This document shows, one piece after another, positions 1 to 10,154 of a DNA stretch of 64,000 nt. Both the position numbers and the translations under genes were made by a program. Below the pieces are notes generated by a model that ran no database searches, was not told the origin of the DNA, and saw only the letters and a program-made list of their open reading frames with translations. Numbering within the stretch: the first letter of the stretch is position 1; every line of letters begins with the position of its first letter. The DNA is from Neostapfia colusana (Eukaryota > Streptophyta > Magnoliopsida > Poales > Poaceae): the NCBI GenBank assembly GCA_030760725.1, contig JASWHV010000011.1, forward strand, positions 10,565,501 to 10,629,500. The letters run 5' to 3'.

Positions 1-13
1 TCGAATACCCCAA

Positions 14-30
14 ACGACATGAAGAGTCGT
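14..30 (-). other. Leader hairpin, element E copy
   Basis: On the plus strand the stem ACGAC (14-18) pairs with GTCGT (26-30) around the loop ATGAAGA (19-25). The element is transcribed leftward, so its RNA loop would be UCUUCAU. The same loop with differently composed but still complementary stems occurs in elements A and C at a similar distance from the primer site. Function is unknown; a packaging or dimerisation signal is a guess. Confidence 0.6.
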
Positions 31-283
31 AGAGGATATCAAAGCGGGTCGGGCTACCTGCCACCCGTGGGGCTCCACCCTTCAGCTTGTGCACACTGGT
101 GGACAGCGCTTACGTGTACCCCCCAAGACATAAACGTCCCGAGATACACGATTTTCCGACATAAACAAATAGGTTAGTATGCCACTTTCTATACGCTAAT
201 AACATCCTTATATGGGCTACTAACTTGTTCCTCACTGGATTTTCGAAAAAGATGACCTTTGTAGTGCGTTAAACCTCAAGCGA

Positions 284-295
284 GCTCTGATACCA
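284..295 (-). other. Primer-binding site of element E (initiator tRNA-Met)
   Basis: GCTCTGATACCA on the plus strand reads TGGTATCAGAGC on the element strand, complementary to the 3' end of plant initiator tRNA-Met. A 4-nt spacer (296-299) separates it from the LTR, matching the spacing in elements A and B. Confidence 0.85.
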
Positions 296-299
296 GTGC

Positions 300-3200
300 T
301 GACACGACCCCACTAGGTCCTGTCGAGCCAGGATCACGCTGAGGGGTGCTGCGTTGCACAGTACCGGATAACACACGTCAAAGGTACAAAGCGGAAGCGA
401 AATTTTATTACATAAACAAGTTATAAACATGTTTACATCAAAATAAGTTCAGTCTACACTCGCGGGCGTAGACTAAGCATCAAGTGCACGTTCAGCCCTT
501 GAACGTGTCCTTGCTAGAACACACGCACACTAACTCTGCGGCGTGCACGACTCCCACTCGACGGGGTTCCCCTCCTGGGGTTCCGTCTCCTATTCGGGAG
601 TCCCTTCCTCATAGAACCCTGCAAAAGCTTCAAACACAAGCAGTGAGCACGAAGGCTCAGCAAGTCTGACCCGTCTCACCTAAACATGGAACTTCTACAT
701 GAGGGGTAATGGGTTACATGAGATAAAAACCATTTACAAGGACTCGCCTATTTAGTAGAACCTTACTTTCAGGTTTTAGCAGCAGGTTGTGGAAAACCTT
801 ACGCGAAGGCACATGAGAGAGCCGCAATCAAACAAGAAACGCATTTCTCTCATGTACTTTGCCCAAAGTTGAAATGAACTTTAGTTAGCTCTAAACTACA
901 GCAAGTCATTAGCAATCAAGTCCATCTTTCAATCAGCAACATTTTAACATGTAACTAGCCTGTTCTTTCTACGTCACGGTACAGTGAACAAGTGGTACTC
1001 ACTGACCGTGAGGGAAGGCTATTATAATCGATTTACACCTGCAGGGTTACCCGAACAACCCGTCACGTACGCCCGTACTCGATGTTGCCTACAACAACCA
1101 TCACGGACGCCGTACGCAACTACCTTTCACCCGTCAGCCAAATATTGAACCGGTCCCATCGTCCCGAGCAAGAGGTCTCTGCACGCGCATCTCAGTGCCG
1201 CCAGCCGATTTACACCTCAAGCTCTCAACCTACCCTCTAAACGACGGGCAATGCCTCAATACCCAGCTACCCGAGTTACATCAGTTTCCCGGTTCCCATA
1301 TATCCGGTAGGTCTTCGGTACTGTTCTAGCTTGTTCAACAGGCCTGCACACGGCTCGGTTCTCAATCGACACAAGCGGAGCTACATCACACAGGCCCCAA
1401 AGTCCTGCTGCCCTTACCCTCTGCTCGGTCTCATTTTCTTGCCATGTGTTTTCATGTGCTATCTCTACCCGAGTCGAGTGCCTCTAGCCTATGCTCGCGA
1501 GTAGTTCCAACTACTCGACTTGTACCGAATCCTACACTATCTTAGCATTGCAGTAGCTAACGGGGTCTGCCATCCTAAACCCAACCCATTGTTTTCTTGG
1601 CTATGCAATTTGGTTTCCAAACAAGACTCTAATACAAAGAATCATAATCCGCAAGTAAGTGCTCAAAACAATAAAATTTGTAAAATGTTTAATGAAACCA
1701 GAGCTTGCCTTGCTGCTCTTGGTCGTAGGCTAGCTGCTCCTCCGGAGTTACGAAGTCTAGGACTTCGGGTTTCTCCTCGACCTTAGCGACTACATGATAA
1801 AAGCAATATATGTATCAATTTAAATGTATTTGTATTGAGTTTGAAGTTGTGAAGTCTATAATCTTTTCTAGACAGACCTAATGACTGTGAAACTTTTACT
1901 TTGGCTTGGTTACAACCTAAACAGAGATTTGGTCAAGTTTTAGTTGCAGTAAGGCTCATTGGGCCCTCCACAATTAATTATGTCCTTGACCTTACTTGGA
2001 ACTCTTAGGGTGTTATAAGGATTTTCATGAAACAAACTATGACTTTCTGAAAACTAGATTTTCAGAGGGTTCTAATGGAGTTGGTCTCACTTAATTTGGA
2101 AGTCCCTAACTAAAGATATGAGCTAAACAATTTCAGAGAAATTTCTGAAAATGTTTCTGAACATTTTCTATTTTCTCTGGAACAGTTTCACTAATCACAC
2201 CATTAGGTGGATCAAATTAGCTCCAATGGGTCTGAAATTTTTATGATAGTTCAGGGATATTTTGTAGAACATCCCAGCAAAATTTCAGGATTTTCCTCCA
2301 CAGGATTCTCCAGTTAAAATTCCAAACCATTTAAATTTTGAGGATTTAATTATGGAGAATTAAGGAATTTCATGAAGTGAAACTTTATTTGCTGGACAGT
2401 ACTCAGAGAGATGAATCCAGCAAAATTTGGTTCACTCAATTTGGAGCTTTCTAGCCAAGGTTATGAGGATTTGAAGTTTCAAGGAAATCTGAAAATCGGG
2501 GAAAAGTTGAAACTCGCGCGTGGGCCCAGGGGACACGCGTCGCACGCCGAGGCGACGGCACACCGTGGCCCACAAGGATTTTGCGCGCCAGCACACCCGA
2601 TCCCGGCAGCAGCCGGATCCCTATTCAAAATATCGGCCGCTGACAGCTGGGGCCCACCCTCTTCTTCAACCTCGTGACGCCCTCGCTCCGCCGCCGAGGG
2701 ACCTCGCCGGAGAGCTCGCCGCCGGCTTCTGTACAGCTACAAACTTCTCGATTTTGGCTTCCCCTGCCTACTTTTACTCGGGGAACAGGATTCTAGGGTC
2801 ATCTGCTCATGACAATGGCCGGAGCATGGTCGGCGACGAGCCGCCACCTCGGAACGACTTCGGCCACGTTGGCTGACTACCCTAGCACCTCAACTACTCG
2901 AGGGATCGGTCGGGAAGCATCAGTGGACCTCAGAGAAGGTCGACATGAGCTCGAGGCAGCTCGGGGAAGGCCCGAAATAGGTCCTCACCGTGTGCCCGAC
3001 GCCGCCCGTTCATTCCGCCATTGGTAGACCTCGAATTACACCGGGTGCAGAGGTTCTCCGGCCCAGAGTTGTGAAGGCAACTTGTGCGTTACCGTGTCTA
3101 GCTCGTGTGAGAGCGGCTTGAGGCCCTCTAATCCTTTCTAGAGCACGAATTAAACAGAATCGCACCCGAAGGTCGTTCTGCACACAGAAAGGGGAAAAAT

Positions 3201-4597
3201 AGAAATTCACAGCCGGTGAGCAACCACTCGAGCTGTGGCTCGGGGGTGAGCAGCACCGGTCGTCAGCGTGTCCAAGGGTGCCTTGGCTCGTGCGTGACAA
3301 CACCCTGGTTGGGCTGTCCACGGGAGCCCGAGGTGCGGCGGTTCCCAGTCCCGAATTTGATCTTTTGGCACAGCCGATATCAATCGGTTTCGACTGAATT
3401 CTAGCAACGGGGAGGACGGAGGAAGGTCTCTAGTACCTTGCTGGGGCTCTGGAGTGGATGGAGGGAGCTGCGATCGGTGTTCTCTGATCGATTCCGAGCT
3501 GCAGAAAATTTCGGCCGGCGCTGAGTTCTTGCGGGGAAGAACGGCGATGCCTCGGCCGAGGAGGGGGGCAGACGCCTTAAGAAGGCTCTGCACCGCCTCG
3601 CGCATGCGCGTGGGCAAGCAGCTGCTGGCGTGGCGGCTGCCCTCGGTGGCGATCACAGCTGCGTGTCGGCGACCCGAGTGAGAAAAGTCTCAGTCAGTTT
3701 GATCTGAGCAGTGGCTGACATGTGGGTCCCACTTCCAGTTTTAACCTCTGAAATTTACTCCTAATCACTGTTGTAAACAGTGAACCCCATACTACCCCTG
3801 GCAATTCAAATTATTCACCCATGAGCCATTTGAATTGATCAAAGTTCGAATGAGGTTTGGTTTGAATGAATTTCAGCACAAGTTCAGTTTGAAATTCAAA
3901 TAAAGTTTGAATTTCTCCCACTTAGCTCATGTCAAGATCAACTCCAAATGGAGTGAAAATTGGTGTGTGAGCTCACAAAAATGTGCTGAGTAAGAATATT
4001 CCTCCCACTTTTAAATTCATGGGATAAAAACAGTTTGAATTTGAATATGGTTTCAAACTGCCCTCTTTCTAACTATACCCAAAATGACCTCAAAAAGGTT
4101 TGGAATTTGGGTGAAACTTGGCATGGACATCCTTAGCAAAGTGTAGGAGTTTTCATATGTCCAGCCCACCTATATCACATGTGGAAAATACCACTTTTGC
4201 AATGTGTGAGTTTGTTCTTTAATGAGCATGTTGATAATTGTTACTTGCTCTTCATTTGTGTTCATCATTCTTCCTCAAATGAGGTGTGTGGTGTGGTGAT
4301 GAACACTGCCAATGTGTGTCCAAAAACTGAGGCCCTTACAGGGAATTTTGGTAAAATCTGCAAAATTGGGAAAATTTGGGGAAGGGGGGAAATTGTGGAA
4401 AATTGGGGTGGCCCAATTTGGCTATTTTTTTTATTTTTTCTTTTTCTTTTCTATTTATTTTCGTTATTTTCTATTTCTATTCCCTTTCACTATTTTATTT
4501 ACTTCTATATTCCACTCTTTTTTTTCTTCTTCTTTTTAAATGCTTCTCTATATGAAAAATATATGCAATGCATGGTAGTGAAATTGAGGGTGTTACA
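300..4597 (-). mobile_element. 5' LTR of element E (Ty3/gypsy, about 4.3 kb)
   Basis: It starts TGACACGACC directly after the primer site and ends ...GGGTGTTACA, giving TG...CA termini. Its length of about 4298 bp is similar to the LTRs of A and D. It contains blocks shared with those LTRs in the same polarity: the 'gagcac.aaggctcagcaag' block near 645, the direct block around 1040-1100 and the CGAGTAG hairpin near 1498. A pyrimidine-rich tract lies at about 4424-4540. No credible gene is present; the short open frames inside are not conserved as proteins. A target duplication cannot be checked because the other end is outside the window. Confidence 0.8.
1498..1517 (-). other. LTR hairpin with CGAGTAG/CTACTCG stem, element E
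   Basis: Nine bases, CGAGTAGTT, pair with AACTACTCG around a 2-nt loop (CC). The duplicated copy is at 10916-10935. The same CGAGTAG/CTACTCG stem with other loops occurs in LTRs A and C, and a shorter form occurs in D. Confidence 0.55.
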
Positions 4598-5060
4598 AAA
4601 ATAGAGCACGGTGTGGAACTTCAAATGTGTCACTGTCCCGTGGGGTCCACAGCTCCTTTCCCTCTTATCCTCCCAATTCGGTTTAAAATAGCAAATAAGC
4701 TCCAAATTTGATCAAAATTGGAGGATAGGCCAAAAGAACTATGAGGAACACAATGGTGCACTCAAATTTGGATTTCGGTGAAGTTGGAATTTGAAACTGA
4801 AATTTAAATTCAAATTTGAATTGTCTCTCGTTTTAACTCCAACAACTAGGAAACCCTTTCCAAATGATCTTAAAATTTGCCGGGCTACCCATGGATGTAT
4901 GGAGAGACAAATTGTGGATTTAGATCTCCCGGTTTGGAAACTTTTGCATGTTCACTTTAGCACTTTGAGCTCACACCTTTATAATCAAAAAGTTTAAACT
5001 CTCTCTCATTTTCCTCGGTGTGATTGGCAGCTCCTCTTGCTAGAGTTTTGGGATTTCATA
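4598..5060 (-). mobile_element. Fragment G: truncated minus-strand gypsy LTR piece
   Basis: This begins just after the end of LTR E. It resembles the U3 part of LTR A at about 19440-19560: both have a 'gtggggtccacagc' block, then 'ccctcttatcc..ccaattcg.tttaaaatagcaaat' and 'ggaggatagg.caaaagaa'. It is the probable target into which E inserted. Its inner limit (about 5060) is approximate, and no gene is present. Confidence 0.5.
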
Positions 5061-5132
5061 TGATGGTTTCTGTAGGCAACATCGAGTACAGGCATACGTG
5101 ACGGGTTATTCGGGTAACCCTGCAGGTGTAAA
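5061..5132 (+). mobile_element. Fragment H: 72-bp LTR scrap, inverted relative to LTR E
   Basis: From TGATGGTTTC to the base before LTR D, this stretch is close to the reverse complement of the LTR E block at about 1037-1102 (gene-free U5-like sequence). It is probably the remnant of a plus-strand LTR into which element D inserted. Both edges are truncations. Confidence 0.5.
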
Positions 5133-6425
5133 TGTAATGATCCCAAAATTGTGAATACAAATGAACTAAAGTTTGAACACCATTGGGTTTCATGTGTGTG
5201 AAAATTGGGACTTGCTAAAACTTTTCCACATGTGATGATGCACAAGAGATTTCGTCACACAAGCTCAAATGTTTATTTGCGTGCATGGAACCAAGGTGGA
5301 TTTAAAACCACAGAGAGGAAGTTATCATGTGCAAGAGAAAGTTTCAATTCAGCTTTTGGAACTAAATTTGTTCAACTCAAATTTCAAATGGGGTAGCACA
5401 ATAGCAATGCAAACTGTTGTGGTAAAAATCTCATTTGCAGCAGCTAAACTGAAAATCAGATTTCATATTTGAAATCCTCAGGTCCAAATTAGTGGGGATG
5501 CAATGTTTGATAATTTTTTGAGGTACTTTGCTATCCATTTTCCATAAGGGCTTTAAATTGCATAGGAATTCAAATTCAAATTTGAATTTGGATGAAACTT
5601 GCTCAATTATCCAAATGCAGTTTTGATTTGAACTTTCCACGATTGAATTGGATCATTTGCTAAATTTGAGACAGTTTTGGGGAGATAAGGGGGAGCTGAC
5701 TTGTGGGACCTACATGTCATTGGGGGCATTTAGACTTGCAACTGAAGTTTCAGTCTTCATTCTCGGTTTGGCTACTGCCGAGCACTCGACAGCAGGGGCT
5801 GCCGCGCCAGCGCGCGCTCACCGTCTCGGTCGACCACAGATCACCCCAAACCGCCTCAGCTGCAATCTTTTCACTCTCTGCCGTTCTCAATTTTGCCCCA
5901 ACACCAAAGCTTTGCCGTTGTTGTTTCCCTCGCGCAAGGAACACGGTGTTGCCACCTCTGCCACTTCGGTCTCGATCGGGAGCCGGCGTTCCCGTGCGTA
6001 CGAAGCCTCAAGAAGTAGCAAGACGGCACCAGGGCATCATCCTCTATCTCTATGACGTGCCACCGACAGGTGTTCGACCTCCCTACCCCGAGGACCACGT
6101 GTTTCCGCGGCGGCTGAGAGCATCCGACGGAGGAGGCTCACTTGGACAGCCCTAACGGGACCCTTTCACGCCCGAGCTAGGACGGCCAAAGGAGTGCTAG
6201 AACCTCTTGCTGCTCACCTCCACAGATTAGCTCGATCCGTGGAGCCTCGCCGGCGGAATTTCCGTTTTGCTTCTTGTCGGTGTAAACCGACCTTCGGGTA
6301 AGGAAACCCGAAATTCCCGCTTGATCTTCGTTTATGGTTCGGCAACTTTCGCACACATGCTGTAGAATAGCCAACTATCTTCCACGCATGAAAACACAGT
6401 CTAACATGAGGAGTAGAGGCACTAT
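5133..6425 (+). mobile_element. LTR D, 5' part, duplicated copy (unit 1)
   Basis: It starts TGTAATGATCCC (unit 2 has TGTAAAGATCCC) and runs in plus orientation. It is cut by the A LTR at 6426 after ACTAT (6421-6425). Gene-free U3-type sequence: long AT-rich part, then a GC-rich part at about 5770-6420. The intact continuation of this LTR lies at 43130, beyond element A. Confidence 0.75.
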
Positions 6426-9400
6426 TGTAATGCCCGGGAATCGCAGTGGGTGGTGCCATGCGATGCGGCACCTAACAGCATGCACGAAAAGAGGCTCAAG
6501 AACATAACGGAACCATTTTTGTTACTCAAGATAATTTCTTTTACAACATAATGTACACACGCAGCGGAAATTAAAATTTGCTGGACTAACTACTCACTCT
6601 CGACCCTAACTATGACGAAGTGAAGTCGTTCAGCCCGTGAACGCTTCCTACTAGCTTCACCAAAGAAAGGCAGCGGCTAGGTTTCCGAAGAGTTGAATGA
6701 ACTGTGAGGTTCATCGTCTCACCGAACAACCCTCTTCATAGCAGGCATCCTGCTACCTGCAAAAACAACTTAGAAGCAACCGTGAGCACTAAGGCTCAGC
6801 AAGACTTAACCGTCACTCCTAAACATGTAACTCTAAATGCAGGGGTAGTAAGATAGTATGAACAGGAATTTTCAAAATGCAGCTTGACTAAACTTGATCC
6901 TTATATTCAGATTATTATAGCCTTCATTTTAGTGGTCCTCACGCCTCACAACATCGGAAGTCCACAATCAAACAAGAAACGCTTATCCCGATGTTGCTAG
7001 CCTAAGGTGGAAATGAAATTTAGTTGGCTCTATATCTACTTCAGTCAAGGTTCCAATACAGTGATTAATCCACAAACAGCAAGTTAAGAGACTTAGTTTC
7101 TCTTCTTACTAAGTCACGGCGCAGTGGGCAAGTATGCTCAATCCTATTCCGCGAGCGACGGTGATTCGAATCAATAACAACCTGGAATACACGACACATA
7201 CACCCGCCTCAAAAGACTCTCTCAAGAGCTCTTTCTTACGTTGTATGCAGCAACCTTTCACACGACACCCCGACATAGAAAAACGCTTCGTGCCGAGCAG
7301 GATGGTCCTCTACGCGGACACGTCGAAGTTGCCCGCTAAAGGATTTACACCTCCTGCCTTCTCAAAGCCATTCCCACGCGAAGGATGAGTTTCTATATCA
7401 CGGTCTATCGAGTTACATCGGTTTCATGGGTCCCATACCCCACTATATATCCGGTACAGCTCAATCTTGTCCAGCAGGGCCGCATACATACGGTCCTTAA
7501 CCGACACGGATGGGGCTACAACCAACCTCCACATTTGCCTTACCATCCCGGTCAAGGCCAAATGTGGTCTCAAGCATTGTCACACCCATCGGAGGTCGAG
7601 AACAACCTTGAGCGCTCCATCCTACAGGAACATCCCCGTCCCCATCTCATATTCATGAGAGTGCTCTTATCATTAATCTCTTGCAAGTAGCTCCATTACT
7701 CGAACTTTCTCACGAGTAGCTTTTTACTACTCGACTTCTACCGAGCTAGCTACAACATTAGCCTAGCATCTACAATGAGGCAAAGCCTACACTAAACTTT
7801 CTACTCAGGGATGTAATATCCATGCAAGTGGGTTTCAATCACCCTAGACATAATGCACAATATCAAGTCTAATAAACATGATGTGAAGTAAAGTAAAATT
7901 TAAAACGGTAACGATATGCAAACGGGGCTTGCCTTTCTCAACGGTTTTGTTAGAAGCTAGGAGTTAGTCTTCCTCTGGAGAATCCACCAAGCTCGTCACG
8001 AGATGGAGATCCTCGCTGTAGAGTCGAGTCCTCGTCGAACGTCGACGTCGCGTGCTATTGAGATGATTTATGCACAAGTATTCAATAGCCATTTAGAAAA
8101 TGATTCGAAACTGTTGTACCAGTTAACTCACACCTAAAAGGGACAAACAACAGCAAGGTTTCTGTTGTTGGATCTACAACCCTAGAGAAGATGAAAGCTT
8201 GGGTGAAAAGAGATACTAGTAATCACCATGTGATTAAGTCCATTATATGAACACTTAAACCTAAAAGATGGTAGCTCAAGTTCCATAGGTCCAATGAAGC
8301 TGAGAATTTAACCACAGCTTCTATGGAAGCTAGTTAGGCAGTGTGCAAAAATTGAGATCATGAAATGGCTTCATATGAGCACAGCAAATCCTTATGTGGT
8401 TTTCACTAATCTGCCTTTACCCCCTAGATATTAAACTTTCCTATGCTGCAAGTAGACTTTTTGTGAAGTACAAAATGTCCTGAGTCCATAGGAATTGGTT
8501 TTACCATTTTTGGAGTTTCCTACATGGAGATATGGATTTTACAAAGAATGGGGAAAAGCTGAAATTGGCTCTGTTCATTTTCCCATTTTTCAGAGACATA
8601 AGGAATGAACACATCATTTGACCAAGAAAATGAGGTACAATGCCTCTGAAATTCTTACTGGAGTTCAAGGAATTTTGGGAGAATGTCCTGTCCAAATTTG
8701 GGAATTTTCCAATAAACAGAACTCCTGTAAAAATTCATACAAGATTTTCCTTAAATGAATTAATGAGCCAAATCCAGGGATTTTCATAAACATTGGGCTG
8801 CACCTCTGGATAGTACTCTTTGAGAGGAATCCAACAAAATTTGTTTCACAATTTTTGGACATTCCTACACAAAGTTATGGCTCTCCAAAATTTGAACTAA
8901 ATTGGGAAAATCTGGAAAATGTTTAAATGCCGACAGTGGGTCCCACCTGTCATCCCTAACCTGCAGACTCGCGCCAAACACACCAGTGGTGGCCCCCTCC
9001 GATGAGGTCACCGGAAAACCAGTTCCCAGCCACCGCCAGACCCCCTGCTGGCCGCCCCCCCCCCCCAATATTTCCCCACGCTGAACAGTTGGTGAGGTCG
9101 CCGGCGGTTGAAACTCGCCGGAAAACAGGGCGCACCGGCCACAGCAAACTCTAGGGCTCCGGCGAGGTCTTGCACGGTGAATTCTCCACCAAATGGTAGG
9201 TTCTTGGGCTCTACAGCACCAGGGGATCATGTAGAAGACCGGCATGAAGTGTAAACCAGCTGGAGAGGGCTCTAAACCTATCGGCACCGTGCGCCCGATA
9301 GGGTCCAGCGGCATACCCTCTAGAAGAGCTCGGATTGCTCACTCTACACTCAATTTCTTGGCCTAAAATCGATGGAGGAGGTGTGCTAGGCAGTTAACAT

Positions 9401-10154
9401 CCTGTGTGTGAAGTTTGAGACCCAACAAACACGATTTGAGGACGAATTTTATAATTCCTTACCTCAAGGTCCGTTTCTGCCGCCAGGGAGAAAAACTTGA
9501 AATTCTCCCTCTGTGATCAATGGCTAGGGCTGAGCTTTGGAGGTGAGCAACTAGGCTTGTAGGTGCACAGATGGGGTGGCTTGCTTGGGCGTGATCTCTT
9601 CTGGTTTGGGCTGTCCACGGCGTCCAGTTCCAGCTTCTTCAGTTTCAGTTTGGGGCAGTGGAAACTTTGCCGTTTCTAGGCGCCGGTGAGCTCAGGACGG
9701 CAGGGTAAAGTGGCTAGCCGGCTAGAGAATGTGTATGCGATGATCTTTGCTGTGGAGACCTTGATCATCCGGCGCTCGGGTGGCTGTGTGGAATCGAGAG
9801 AAGCAGAGGGCGCTGTTCTGCTCGGGAGATAAACAAACGGAAGCAGACCACCGAGGGAGTGAAAAGCAACTTGCTTTGTTGCACCAGCTGAGTGAAGATC
9901 AGGATGAGCTCGTGAATAGAAGCAGGATCTGGCGCTGCAGCACGTCGGTCGACGCCGGCTGAGGGAGGTGGCGCACGTACAACAGTCGAGGGAGTCGGTT
10001 GCAATTTTGTGAGACTGACCGGTGGGGTCCACAGCCACAATTCTCCCTCTTATCCCCAATTCGATTTAAAATAGCAAATGAGCTCCAATTGTGATCAAAC
10101 TTGGAGGATAGGTCAAAAGAATTATGAGGAACTCCAATCTGAATTCAGATTTTG
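6426..10154 (-). mobile_element. LTR of element A, truncated duplicated copy (unit 1)
   Basis: It begins TGTAATGCCCGGG where the other two copies begin TGTGACGCCCGGG, so two transitions have damaged the end. It follows LTR A for 3729 bp and stops abruptly at the duplication joint, lacking about 440 bp present at 19576-20017. A minus-strand open frame at 8865-9314 occurs in all three LTR A copies, but it changes frame at a poly-C tract, so I do not call it a gene. Nothing else in this stretch looks coding. Confidence 0.85.
7713..7733 (-). other. LTR hairpin with CGAGTAG/CTACTCG stem, element A
   Basis: The stem CGAGTAG (7713-7719) pairs with CTACTCG (7727-7733) around a 7-nt loop CTTTTTA. The same hairpin is at 17133-17153. 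In the right LTR (about 27583-27603) one stem base is altered (CTACTTG). Confidence 0.55.

Larger units (their letters stand above)
1..299 (-). mobile_element. Element E: 5' leader fragment of a minus-strand Ty3/gypsy element
   Basis: This is untranslated leader next to the primer-binding site of an element whose body lies off the left edge. It is recognised by similarity, in the same orientation, to the leader of element A (about 25.75-26.28 kb). Both contain a block with GACATGAAGAGTC, a block around GGACAGCGCT / GGAACAGCGCT, and a stretch reading 'gctaata..ctccttat'. No coding frame is visible. It carries a 17-nt hairpin at 14-30 that is treated separately. Confidence 0.75.
737..10154. repeat. 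9.42 kb tandem duplication, unit 1
   Basis: Unit 1 starts CAAGGACTCGCC at 737 and matches 10155-19575 at a constant offset of 9418-9421 bp. It contains, in order, most of LTR E, fragments G and H, the first 1.29 kb of LTR D and 3.73 kb of LTR A. Every element boundary inside is the same as in unit 2, so this is a segmental tandem duplication and not independent insertions. The novel joint is at 10154/10155. Confidence 0.92.

Noticed and set aside
284..295. tRNA gene suggested by GCTCTGATACCA (also 26279-26291, 37267-37279, 47302-47314 and 53176-53188)
   Set aside because: Only the 3' terminal 12-13 nt of initiator tRNA-Met is represented and it abuts an LTR end each time; these are primer-binding sites.
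2520..3656. Overlapping short frames in the GC-rich part of LTR E on both strands
   Set aside because: GC-rich sequence gives chance open frames. None has a recognisable motif and the duplicated copy at 11.9-13.1 kb alters their ends.
4424..4540. Pyrimidine-rich tract as a polypurine tract or microsatellite of interest
   Set aside because: It is internal to LTR E, not next to an internal coding region, and is low-complexity sequence present identically in the duplicate.
9052..9066. Poly-C run as a G-quadruplex element
   Set aside because: The run length varies between the LTR A copies (the 41.59 kb copy has a much shorter run), so no conserved structure is indicated.
8865..9314. 149-codon minus-strand frame in LTR A, repeated at 18286-18735 and 41399-41842
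   Set aside because: All three are copies of one LTR, so recurrence is not independent. The frame diverges around a poly-C tract and shows no domain.
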